A stretch of DNA of 64,000 nucleotides from Cucumis sativus (Eukaryota > Streptophyta > Magnoliopsida > Cucurbitales > Cucurbitaceae), in assembly GCF_000004075.3 (NCBI RefSeq), contig NC_026655.2:26087489-26151488 (forward strand). The letters run 5' to 3'. How positions within the stretch are numbered: position 1 is the first letter of the stretch; each line of letters opens with the position of its first letter. The translations under genes were made by a program, and so were the position numbers. Below the pieces are notes generated by a model. It was not told the origin of the DNA. It was given only the letters and a program-made list of their open reading frames with translations, and ran no database searches. Shown in pieces: positions 26,247 to 37,100 of this stretch.

Positions 26247-27469
26247 TTATCTTCTTAAATTGTTGGTAATCAAAGGCGTCGGTGGAGCCACCGCGGACGA
26301 TGGTGGCGGCGAAGGCGGGGACAGACGCTGCTTCGGAATGAATTTTCGAGCCCAAATATGCTTACCATTGATAGTAAATTTCATTCTTGGTTGTCCTCTA
26401 AGAATGAGATCAATAGTAGAAGGGAATTTGAAAACAATTCTAGCAAATAAAGCTTGTTCATTAGCCTCTACTTCTTGCATTTGAAAATTTTCAATGCAAT
26501 CTCCATAGTTTGTGTTGAAAAAATCTTTAACTTCCCATTCATGAACCGGATAACCCTTTGAAAATGTTACAAACATTGCTCTTTCTTCCGGTGGCACCTT
26601 AATTTTAAAATTATATAAAGATCATTAATACATTAATCATAACAATGCAATTAATAATAAAAAATCAAAATCAAAGAGAATTATGTTTATACTATCTAAA
26701 TATGAACGCATAATCAAAATTGAAACAAACCTCAAATTTTGAATAGAATTAGAGGAAGATGTTAAAAGGATAAAAAATATATATATATTTTTTCAAATTT
26801 AAATTTATAATTCATCTACTAGGGTTAGAGTCTAAAATCTGTTTGGATTGATTTTATAGAGTTTTATTCAAAGTGTTTTTAGACATTATTTAGAAACACT
26901 ATGTGTACCTGCGTTTGCAAATCTCCTCCTGACGGAGGAGGTGGGAGAGGAGCGGTGACGACGGCTGCAGCAGCGGAGATTTGTCGGTGACTAAGAGCTC
27001 GGAGCATAATATCTTTCATGGCTCTAAAACAAACCTCATTCCGGATTTTAGCCACTCCTTCAAAGGCAGTATGACGGTTAGCATAAAGAAACTGAAGAGA
27101 AATTTCTTTCTTCATGAAATTTTGAGTAAGAGGAATGTTGGTATTATTGTACTCGTCGGAGGAGGGCGGAGGCGGATGGTCTGAGACAATGCAAGCTAAA
27201 GCAGCGAGGGCTTCTTCTGCGAGTTCGTTGATGAGAAGAACAGGCAAACGAAGCAATCGGAAAACGACGTGGCGGAAACCGACCCGTTCGAGCCAAAGCC
27301 AAAAGGCCATTATTTGAAGAGATTCGATGGGGTCACGGCCAATGTTAATGGCAAGTATTGTGTAAAGCTGTCTATCAATTTTGTGGAATAAATTGAATTC
27401 TTCTTGAGAAACAAACGTGGAAGATGAAGAAGAACAAGAAGAAGAAGAAGTTGAAGAGGAAGAAGCCAT
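26247..27469 (-). CDS. Plant-specific RRM-like protein of unknown function
   Basis: Two minus-strand exons, 27469-26909 and 26597-26247, joined in phase across a GT-AG intron (a Gln codon followed by GTG); 303 aa. Residues 1-17 are almost all Ser, encoded partly by a GAA/TTC-type microsatellite. Residues 20-110 are alpha-helical and rich in Leu (FHKIDRQLYTILAINIGRDP, LERVGFRHVVFRLLR). The second exon carries an RRM-like beta-alpha-beta unit: RAMFVTFSKGYPVHEWEVKD, then EQALFARIVFKF, then MKFTINGKHIWARKFIPK, ending in a Pro/Ser/Ala tail. This layout fits a plant family often annotated as RRM-containing, although canonical RNP1 and RNP2 aromatics are weak. Function is not known; RNA binding is inferred from fold resemblance. 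Confidence 0.82.
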
Positions 27470-30003
27470 TGAATTTTTTCACCATTTAATCTTAATTTTG
27501 AATTTTTCGTATTGTTTGGTTTTGGATTATTGGATTCTTATAAAAACAAAAAACAAAATAAGGATAAAAGGTATGGTAATCTTACCATTTATATAATTTT
27601 CGACTAATTAATTAATCAAATTCTTCACGCAAAATCATAAAATAAAAGTAAAATATATAAAATCACATTATCTTTTAATTTATGTATATACATTTACGTT
27701 ATAATGTGGACTAAGTAATTCCAAGTTCCAATTTGTTTCTGATATATATGCTATTACACGAAAAATAAGGAAATAATAAAATGAGTTTTAGTGCAAACCA
27801 CAAATATAAAAAATATATTAAAAGAAATCATTTTTAAAAAGTTTGAGAGATTGAAAAATAATCTTTTTCAAACAAAAAACACTTTGGATCAAATTTGAAG
27901 AAAATAATTTTGTTTTATAAACTATTTTAAAGGAACTGTTTGTAATCTTAATCTAAATTTTAGATATGAAATTTACTAATATAATTGAAACTTTAAATTT
28001 ATTTGAAATTTATCTATATTTCGTACTTAGAATGTCGAGATTTTGATTTTTCTAAAAATATTTATGAATATATAATTAAAAGTTTTAAGTTTTATTAGAT
28101 GTAGAATTCAATTAATAATTATATAGTAAATCGATTTAATTTTTATATTTAATTAGGTGAAAATGTGATCAAAGTCTCACATCACGTTAAACAATGAGCT
28201 AATTAATTATGGATACGAGAATTTCGATAAACAATGAGCTAATTAATCCCGGATGAAAATTTGATGGTATGAAAGTTTTTGAGTGAAAAAAAAAAAGAAA
28301 CATAAATCTCAAGCAATAAACTTAAATGAATAATACAATACATTTGCCCAAAAATTAAAAGAAAAAAAATCAAAAGATTAATTAAGAAAAACCCTCATAG
28401 TTTGAAATAACTAAGAATACTAATTAAACCCTAATTTATCCTTTTATATAACTAACAAAACCCACATTTTAATATAACTTCTTCTTCTTCTAAGGATAAT
28501 GAAATCATTACAATATATTAATAATATGATTAATGAATTGGTTACATTAATTAAGAACATGTAGGAACATATACTTAACAAAAGAAAAGGGTAAAATTAA
28601 ACATAATCATATGCATTATTTAGTGTGAACACATAACCAAATATGAACATATAAATTTAAACAAATACATATATGAAAAGAAGTTACTGTGGGTAAGAAT
28701 TTTGTTTTGTTTATGAATTTGGAATGCAGGAAGGTATGATTTTAATGGAAATAATGACAGGCATTTAATGTCATTTTAAGTAATTTTGGCTTTTATAGGG
28801 AATGTTTGATAAATGTTCAAAATGATTATATGGTAAGTATAGTTGAGATATCATTATTATTGGAACAAGATTTTTGAGGACTTTTTCAAAGTTACCTAAA
28901 AAAATATGTGAAACTTCTTAAAAAAAACTTAGGACTGACCCCTAGAAATTGTTATAAGAAGAATCAATTTGATGCAACCAACTATTAATTTGATTGTTAC
29001 CAACCCTAGTTGACTACATATTTTGGTCAATTTTTTATAGCTTGATTGATTGTGTGGAATTCATTATCAAAACTTTGAAAGGAGAGTCCAATTGAGTTCA
29101 ATAAAGTTGGAAAATTAGGGTTTGAACGAATCAACAAATTTGGTTTTACTCAAGTGTCCATTCGATTTTGTTTAAAATTATAAAGAAACTAATTTTAATA
29201 TTTGCATTTTGGTGGACAATGAACATGAACACACATACTAGAACGACTTTTTTTTAAGAAATTACTTGGGGGCTTTCTTGTGTTTGTGATTTGAATTTAA
29301 TTTCTACCCTTTCTTGATTGGGTTTTCAAAACTACCATCAATCTAATGATTGATATTTGAAATTAGTTAGTTGATAGGTAGTTTAAAGATTTTTCATTAA
29401 TTGAATAAAAGCTAAATTTGAATATGAAGTACTAAAATGCATATTAGTTTTGAAAACTTGACGACAAAGTACAAAATAACTTAAATGGAAATTTAGGACA
29501 AAAATGTATTTCAACACAATCTCTCTTTTTTTAATTTATTATTAGTTATTTTGTAAAATAAAAGAAAAACACACAAAAAGTTGATGATAAGTGTTGTTAT
29601 TGCAAAAGTTTTTTTTAAAAAATCTCTATGACTCAATTTATTGTTAGTCATCTTGAGGTTCAATGTGGATTCGATTAAGGATGATGTTGAATTTATTTGT
29701 ATTGTATTAAAAATTTTACCTCTAAAAAGTAATGTTTCTTTAAAAACTTTTTTTTTTGAAACTTCAACCCAAAAATTTGAAAATAATACGAAGAAAAAAA
29801 ACAAACTTGATCTATCATGTGTTTAGTTGAGTGATGATTATATAGTTTAAGATTTCGATAAGAATCATGAATATTATAAAATGTTTAGAAGATATGAGTT
29901 TAATATGCATGATAGTCACACACATATAGATACATGTCTAGATGGATATATTATAAAGTTTTATTGGCACTAATACATCGTATCTAAATGTTTAGAATTA
30001 TGG
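27470..30003. other. AT-rich spacer, no gene seen
   Basis: The first few hundred bases should hold the promoter of the RRM-like gene, but no clear TATA box stands out. A 19-bp phrase 'aaacaatgagctaattaat' occurs twice, at about 28188 and 28229. The rest is AT-rich, with no supported gene. Confidence 0.45.
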
Positions 30004-30006
30004 AAA

Positions 30007-31255
30007 CACTACAAGAAAATATGTCTTTCACGATGCATAACACGAACGTTGGGATAAGTGACATCGAAAAAAGTCACTTCTTTCGATCATAGAAGCTACG
30101 TCGGGAAAGGAAGGCAATCCTGACGTGGCATATAAGGGACGTCGGCATAAAGTAATTTAATAAAAAATAATTAACTTTTTCCGACGCCATGCATAACGAC
30201 GTCGGGGTTGGTGTCAGGAACCGCAGACGTAGCGTCAACATGCATACGTAAAATATTTTAATATATTAAACTTCTTCCAACACCATGCATAATGACGTTA
30301 GGGTTGGTGCGGGAACTCCTTTAAAACCCATTTTTTCATATTTGTAAACACACCCCAATCGAAAACAAGAGACACCCAAGCCAAAAAAATGAGAGAAAGA
30401 GAGAGATTTCAGAAACCCGTCACCATCTACCACCCGATCTTTGCCTTCGGGTCTTTACCGTCACTCTTCGTCGTCTGGTCTTCACTTTCGTCCGCCGCCC
30501 CTCGTAGTGGTAAGGTAAGCCATTGTTTTTTTTTTTATTTCTTTATTTTGGTTTAGGGATTAGAAGTATTATTAAATTTGTGATTGTTTTTGTGTTATTT
30601 TTATTGGGGCCTCTCGGCGTGTTATTCTAACTGTCGCCACTGCCAATCCTTTTTTTCACCTCTTGTCGTCGCCAACCCACCGGTATACAATTCTTTTGTA
30701 TCAATAATGTGTAAATTATGTTCATTTTATTTTGGATCTTATCGTGGATTTAAAATGTTGATTTTTTTAGTTTGTTGTTTATTTTAATTTGTTGTTGTTT
30801 GTGTAAATATTGTTGATTTTGTTGATTTTGTTGTCATTGATTTATTGTTATTGTTTTTCATGTTCTCGGTTCTCCCTTTCGGTGCCTCCGTCCTCCCTAT
30901 CTCTTCTGGTTAGTTATTTATTGAAGTGCTATAAAATCATAAATCCTACTTCTAATTTTGCATTTGTTTGCTTAAATTTCGTTATGGGTTTTGCAAAATA
31001 TATATCTTCCATTTAATAATGAAAGGTTTTTTTATAAAAAAAATAAAAGATCTTTCGACACACAAAATAAAGTGTCGGGAGATGTTAAGAAATCTCCTGA
31101 CGCCACATTTTGTGCGTCGGGAGATCCTCTCCGGACTCATTTTTGCCGACTCCAATCCCGACGCAGATTTATGTGTCAGAAAATCCTTTTCCGACTCTTT
31201 TTCATATATCTTTCGACACTTTTATGTGTTGGAAGACCCTAAATTTTTTTTAGTA
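30007..31255 (+). mobile_element. Non-autonomous CACTA transposon (1249 bp)
   Basis: The left end reads CACTACAAGAAAATATGTC, the classic En/Spm-type terminus. The right end read in reverse starts TACTAAAAAAAATTTAGGG, a decayed version. The 3-bp sequence AAA flanks both sides (30004-30006 and 31256-31258), matching the 3-bp CACTA target duplication. Both subterminal regions hold repeated words like 'acgtcgg' and 'gtcgggaga', as expected for transposase-binding repeats. The interior has no transposase. At 30388-30515 it has a short GC-richer open stretch starting ATG and ending at a strong donor (AAG|GTAAGC), possibly a leader exon or a captured gene piece. The right terminus is the weakest part of the call. 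Confidence 0.65.
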
Positions 31256-31492
31256 AAATTGTTTCTTAAGATCTATTGAGTTGCGTAACAAGTTGACTTA
31301 AATATATATAAATTTTAGTAATCTTACAAAATGGTGACATAGTTTAGTAGGTGAGACATGAAAGGAAAAAAAGCTGACATTATCAAAGACTTTAGACTTT
31401 AAAATACAACTTTTAAAAATATGCCCTTGACATTGGATTGATGATTTTTTTTAATAGTGTAATACAAAGAATAACAAAGAATTAGATATATA

Positions 31493-31991
31493 TACTACTA
31501 CAAATTTGGTCATTCTTGACACACGCAAATTTTGATTTTTTGATGGTCATGACAAGGGACTATCAATAAAAATATTTTTCTTGATACAATGTTTATCTTG
31601 ACGGTCATGTACATCAATAAAAGTCTCCTTATTTTGTTGAAGAATACGAAAAAAAGTAAAAAAAAAAAAAGAGTGGATTCTTGATTTTCTTGATGGACAA
31701 AGTTTCTCTAGTTTTGTTGATGATCCACAAACGTTAAGAAAACTATTTCTCGATGGACAATTAACATCAAAGACAATATATTAGTTTCCTTGATAGACAA
31801 AAAATATCAAAGTCTCGTTTCCTTGATGGTCATTACCATTAAGAAAGAGTTTTTGATGACATGTTTTCTTTAAACTAGTTTTCTTGATGGTCGGAATTTC
31901 TTGATGTTTGTCTGCTTGATAGGCAAAGACCATAAAAGTAGACATTTTTTAACGTGCTTTGCACATCAAAAAGGCCAAATTTGTAGTAGTG
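31493..31991 (+). mobile_element. Miniature CACTA-like element (499 bp)
   Basis: Left end TACTACTACAAATTTGG (31493) and the reverse complement of the right end, CACTACTACAAATTTGG (31991), match in 16 of 17 bases. The flanking 3-bp duplication is ATA (31490-31492 and 31992-31994). The interior is built from a dozen or so variants of 'cttgatggacaa' or 'ttgatggtcat' in both orientations, typical of CACTA subterminal repeats. It has no coding capacity, so it depends on a transposase made elsewhere. It sits 237 bp from the larger CACTA element but has different subterminal words, so it is a separate family. Confidence 0.85.
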
Positions 31992-31994
31992 ATA

Positions 31995-33270
31995 TTAAAT
32001 ACCTAAACATAGCAACATTGATTAAAGGGGTGATTTTCAAGTCAGATCGACGTTCATCATGCATAACTCACCACAGTGTGAGCAATGAAATTACGAATTC
32101 GTAGACAAAAATAGGAGCCTAAAACAATTCACATTTGATGAAAAGCTCGAATGTGATCAACAAAGGTTAGACTTCGTTGTTGAAACAATCCCAACCTTCA
32201 TATACGCTCCAAATAATCGTCGAATTTGATTCAACCCTTGAAAGGATAAATCTTTGCTTATTCAATTGTAATAGTTTCGTTTAAGAGAGCTTTAACCTTG
32301 ACGAGCTCATGAACTTTAGTTGCTTTTTGCACCAAAATCTTAGGTTTGCCATTACAATAACAAACAATGGCTCCAAAGCCAACCACTTTAGTTGGATTTT
32401 GCACCAAAATCCTAAGCTAATATGATGAGTTGGTATCATTAAAAAGTTAAAAGGAAAATCATCAATTTATACCCCTAAATCGGGAATGTAGCAAAATAAG
32501 GCAGACGAGTATACCATTTCAGATTTTCATGCTTTTCTCGCTTGAGTCGATTAAACACTAGACTTTATAAATATGTTAATTTACATCAATTATATTTTGT
32601 TTGATCAATATCATGTGAGACTTTTGATTCGAGTCAATTATATTCTTAAATCTTTTATAAATATAAATCAATTTAAAACGTTCGTTACAATTATATTTGA
32701 AACTTATTTCTGTACTTTAATCTTCAAATGTATGTAGACTTACTCAAATGTCAATTTTACAAAATTATAGATAATTTAAGTAAATCCATGGACAACAATT
32801 GTCCAATTTTTTTTTCTTTTTTTTTTTGAAAAAATATCCAATTCAATTCATAAAATTTAATGGGTGTATAAGGCAAAAAAAATTGAGTTACAAAAGGTTT
32901 GAGTTAATATATTATTGTTAGGAAGTCTGTGTTTTTGGAATATAAAATTATAATATGAAATTATTTGATAACTCTTTAAATAGGGAAAGAGAAGATCAAC
33001 AAATGTGCAAATTTTTTTATTATTGAATCTACCTTGTTTAACTCCAACTTATAAAGTTGATGGACCAAACACTACATAACACTTTAATTGATAAAATATA
33101 ATAAAAGACGTAAATTGATACAGTTATAAAAGCTAAAGATTTAAATTGATATAATTATTAGTTTCATATTTAAAATAAATTATTGTTTTTTCAAGTTTTA
33201 AATAATTTGGGAGGGATCGTTGCAAATATACAACAATCTCAGTGACTGGACAGAGTACGAAAGGGACTCC
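31995..33270. other. Intergenic DNA, no gene seen
   Basis: An unassigned block at 32100-32450 is less AT-rich than its surroundings. It contains the phrase 'ttgcaccaaaatc' twice, at about 32326 and 32399. The remainder is AT-rich, with the 'aaattgatacaa' motif near 33110-33160. No protein or RNA gene recognised. Confidence 0.4.
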
Positions 33271-33273
33271 TTT

Positions 33274-33493
33274 ATGGTCATCGTTGATTGAGTATATTCT
33301 CACACATGCCCCATGCTACTCAAATCAGAGCGTAAGCTAGTGATGCTTTCGACTACTGGAGTCTCGCCATCTAGGGTGTAACACTCCATCGCTTTGCCTA
33401 GCAGCACAAGACTTGTATTGCTCTCCCACAACCTTGTTTTCACGGTTTAAGCTACTCCTATTTCGCTCTTAGCTACTAGGAGAATTGCTTTTG
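33274..33493 (-). pseudogene. Nuclear insert of plastid 23S rRNA gene (fragment)
   Basis: Read on the minus strand, this block is part of the 5' third of an organelle large-subunit rRNA. On the plus strand it shows, in order, several phrases that I recognise from the plastid 23S complement: 'atgccccatgctactc', 'cagagcgtaagctagtgatg', 'cgccatctagggtg', 'ttgtattgctctcccacaac', 'gttttcacggttta' and 'atttcgctc'. Differences are mostly C-to-T and G-to-A, the usual decay of methylated nuclear plastid DNA, plus small indels. It is too short and altered to work as an rRNA. A mitochondrial source, itself carrying plastid DNA, cannot be excluded. Confidence 0.82.
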
Positions 33494-34196
33494 TCGGATC
33501 GAAAAGCCACAGAAGGATGAAAGAAACTGCTCAACCTTGTCTACGAGAAAGAGTCGATATCTAAATTCAAAATATTATGAAATCTAATGAAGGTTCAAAA
33601 TCTATTAGCCATTTTCTAAAGAAATCGTTATTAAACATAAGATTTATGAATTAAATAAATAAATGCTACTTAATTTGGTTTAAATACTAAAAATCCAAAA
33701 ATATGTCATGAATTATAGACATATATATATCCATTTAGAGGATACGAAGAAATCTTGTCAATAAAAAATATCATAAATTAATCATTTTTCAAAACTATAT
33801 GATATTTCGCCTCATTATTTGCATCACTCACGTAAATACAAGGTAAAAAAAAGTATTAACCTACATAAAGGATATAAACGTGTCAAAAAAAAATGAAATA
33901 GTCGGGTTTTGACAAAAATCTTATTAATTTTGAGATTTGCTATTTTTCCTTTTATTATACTAAATTTTGCCACATTCACGTTTATCTCAATTAATTAGTT
34001 TGAGTCCTTATAAAAAGGTTTATCAGCCTATAAACCGTGAGCTTGGGCTCACATACATTCAATTGGGACGATCCAAGCCCAAGCCCACGGCGACTGAGCT
34101 TCTTCCTCGGTGCGGCGGCCAAGCTCATTTCTGTGCTTGCTAGTTGCTCTAAGCCGCCATTGAACGGCGGAGGACAGTGAAAATTCACTTCGAGAA
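33494..34196. other. Upstream region of the TTLL12-like gene
   Basis: AT-rich DNA becoming GC-richer after 34020; the last 170 bases probably contain the transcription start and 5' UTR. I see no convincing TATA box. Confidence 0.4.
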
Positions 34197-37100
34197 ATGG
34201 CAGAAGGCAAAAGAATCCAAACCTTTGAGGATTTCTTCAAAGTCCACGGTTTGCTCCTCACTGCCTCCGGACTTCCCCAGTCTCTGCACCGTCAACTGTT
34301 TCAGAAACTGACCTCAGAGACCTTCGATGGCGGCTCTCACTTTCAAGTTGAACAGTTTGAGGATGGACGCTGTAGACGCCTCGTCCTCTCCTCTGACTGC
34401 ATGGCCAAGGAATCGCACGTCTTCGTTGTCGACCATGCCTGGACTTTCCGTCTCTCCGACGCTTACAAGCAGGTTATGTTCTTATACTGAATTTGTTACT
34501 TGAATTTAAAGGTTTCGGAAGTGAGTTAATCTTGTTAACTTGGAAATGCTTGTGTGAGGACAGTTGTTGGAAGTGCCTGGATTGGCTGAGAGAATGGCGT
34601 CCTTGATGTGCGTGGATATTGATTTGAATTTGGCTGAGGAAGATGAAGATCATTCAAAATCAAATGATGATGGTGATGGTGATGGTGATGATGCTAAACA
34701 GAGTGTTTGGGAGTTAATAGAGAGTGAAATACGTGGTGCTAAAGAAAAAGGAAATGACTCTGTTAGATGGTTGGAGCTTGAGGATCTTCAAATTGATGAT
34801 GATGCACTCTTGTCCCTCGATTTGCCAACAAAGTTTCCGGTAATTTTATCACTTGAGCAAACAATTTGACGTAATATGTTACCATCAAAGACTGATGTAA
34901 ACTCAATGTTGAAATGGTTGTATTGTGTTGATTATAATTGGAATGTTAATGATTTCCTTTGAATATTATGGGAAAGTAGAATATGAAATCTAGATTATGA
35001 TATTAGTTTTTTGAGGAGAATGTGAAGCATTTTCAATATACTAAAATACTCTAATATGTGAGTTCTATTGAAATTGTTAGATATATAATATTGCATTCTG
35101 AATATTTCAACATTGTACTTGAACTAATGTTGGAAAGGGGTACAACATTCTCCCAATATCACTCTCTAGTATCGAAGCTATATGGATATTTGCATATATA
35201 AGTATGTGGAAGATGTCAGTATTTAATTTCTCAATCAGTTCTGTCACTCACTAGTTTTAAAAGTATGTTTCATTTCTTATGATTTAGGATTTACTTGCTC
35301 TTAGCTTGACTGGAAACAAGCTTAAAGATGTAGATGTGGTTGCTCGGGAAGTTGCAAAGTTTAAACATCTTAGAGCACTTTGGTTGAACGATAATCCGGT
35401 TGCGGAAAATTGGTATGTTAGATGTGTCTAGTGATGCTTAATACTTTTGTGTCTTAATGCTTAAATCAATGAGTGTCCTGTAGAAGTTTTCTGAACTCGT
35501 CCTTTTCAGTGATGCGAACCTGCAGCAGAAAGTTCTTGAAGCATCCCCAAATTTAGAAATCTACAACTCACGATTTACTCTTAACTTTTCCAAGTGGGCA
35601 TTGGGCTTTTGTGGAGATATGTATGGGAAGGATAATCCTGGCAGTATCTACCCATCCGATCACACATTGCAATGCTTGACAAGTCTAGACCTTTCAAGTA
35701 GATGCATTCACAATTTAATCAACAAGGTGAGAATTTCACAACTGTTTTGATTAGCATGTTATAATCTTGAAGGAAATAGAAACTTTTAAGCACTGACTTT
35801 GTTTTCGTCAAAGGGATAATAGAAGGTTACGCCAACATTTATGGCATTTGAATGTATCAGCTATGACCATTAGTTAGTTTCACAAAGTTTGACGGTTCTC
35901 ATAGTTATCTTTCTCAGGCTTTCTCACCCGTTGAGCTGCCGTCTCTTTCCTACTTGAATCTTAGGGGAAACCCCTTGGAACAGAATTCTGTTGGTGACTT
36001 GTTGAAAATCCTGAAGGAATTTCCTTGCTTAAGTTCTTTGGAGGTATTTTTATCGAAATTAGCCTATCTGCTATGGAATCCTGCTTGAAATGTCTGTTTG
36101 TAAAGACCTATTAATCTGCATTGATATTTTTTATGCAGGTGGATATTCCCGGTCCTCTTGGAGAGAAGGCTTCAGACATAATTGAATCTCTCCCTAATCT
36201 AAGTAATCTGAATGGCATTGATGTGGCAAAAATATTGAATTCTGGAAAGCATGTGATTGATTCAATGCTTCTCCCACGTCTCCCTGAGTGGGCTCCTGAG
36301 GAGACTCTCCCTGATCGTGTTATAAATGCAATGTGGCAATATTTGATGACCTATAGACTAGCTGACGAGGAAAAGATTGATGAAACCTCTGTTTGGTATG
36401 CTGTTTATCAATTAGGTTTGAGTTACTCTTCCACCTTTTACAGAATGTACGTGATTTAATCTTTTATCTCAAGCTCTTTGCAGGTACGTGATGGATGAGC
36501 TAGGTTCAGCTTTGCGGCATAGTGATGAGCCAAATTTCAGGGTGGCTCCGTTCCTCTTCATGCCAGAGGGAAATCTGATGTCAGCCATAAGGTTTCTTTA
36601 TTTCCTTTTTTCCTATTCATTGTATAAGAGCACTCTCTCTTTATGTATTATTGTGCCTTTGTGAAAAATGATTCTTTAATTTTTGTTCTCCAGCTTTACC
36701 ATACTATGGCCAATCCACAATGTTCAGAAAGGTGATGAGTGCACTCGTGATTATCTGTTTGGCATTGGGGAGGACAAACAACGGTCTGCTAGACTTACGG
36801 CTTGGTTTCACACCCCACAAAACTATTTTGTGCATGTACTTTCCTACTTATGAATCTCTAATTCACACTACTATTAAAGCTCCAACGGGGCACTGATAAG
36901 TTTGAATCTAATCTGGAGAAATTATATCAGGAGTATGAGAAACACATCAAGAATCTGCAGTCGAAGGTGTTGACTTCACCCATTTCTCAAACCACCTCGA
37001 AAACTGAAGAACTATGTCAGAGCAAAGGAGGCACTTTACGTGTTTACACTGACAATCCTCAAGTTGAAGAATTCTTAAACCGTCCTGAATTTACAATTAG

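Noticed and set aside
33274..33493. Functional rRNA gene
   Set aside because: Only a fragment of the 23S rRNA with many transitions and indels, so it can only be a nuclear copy.
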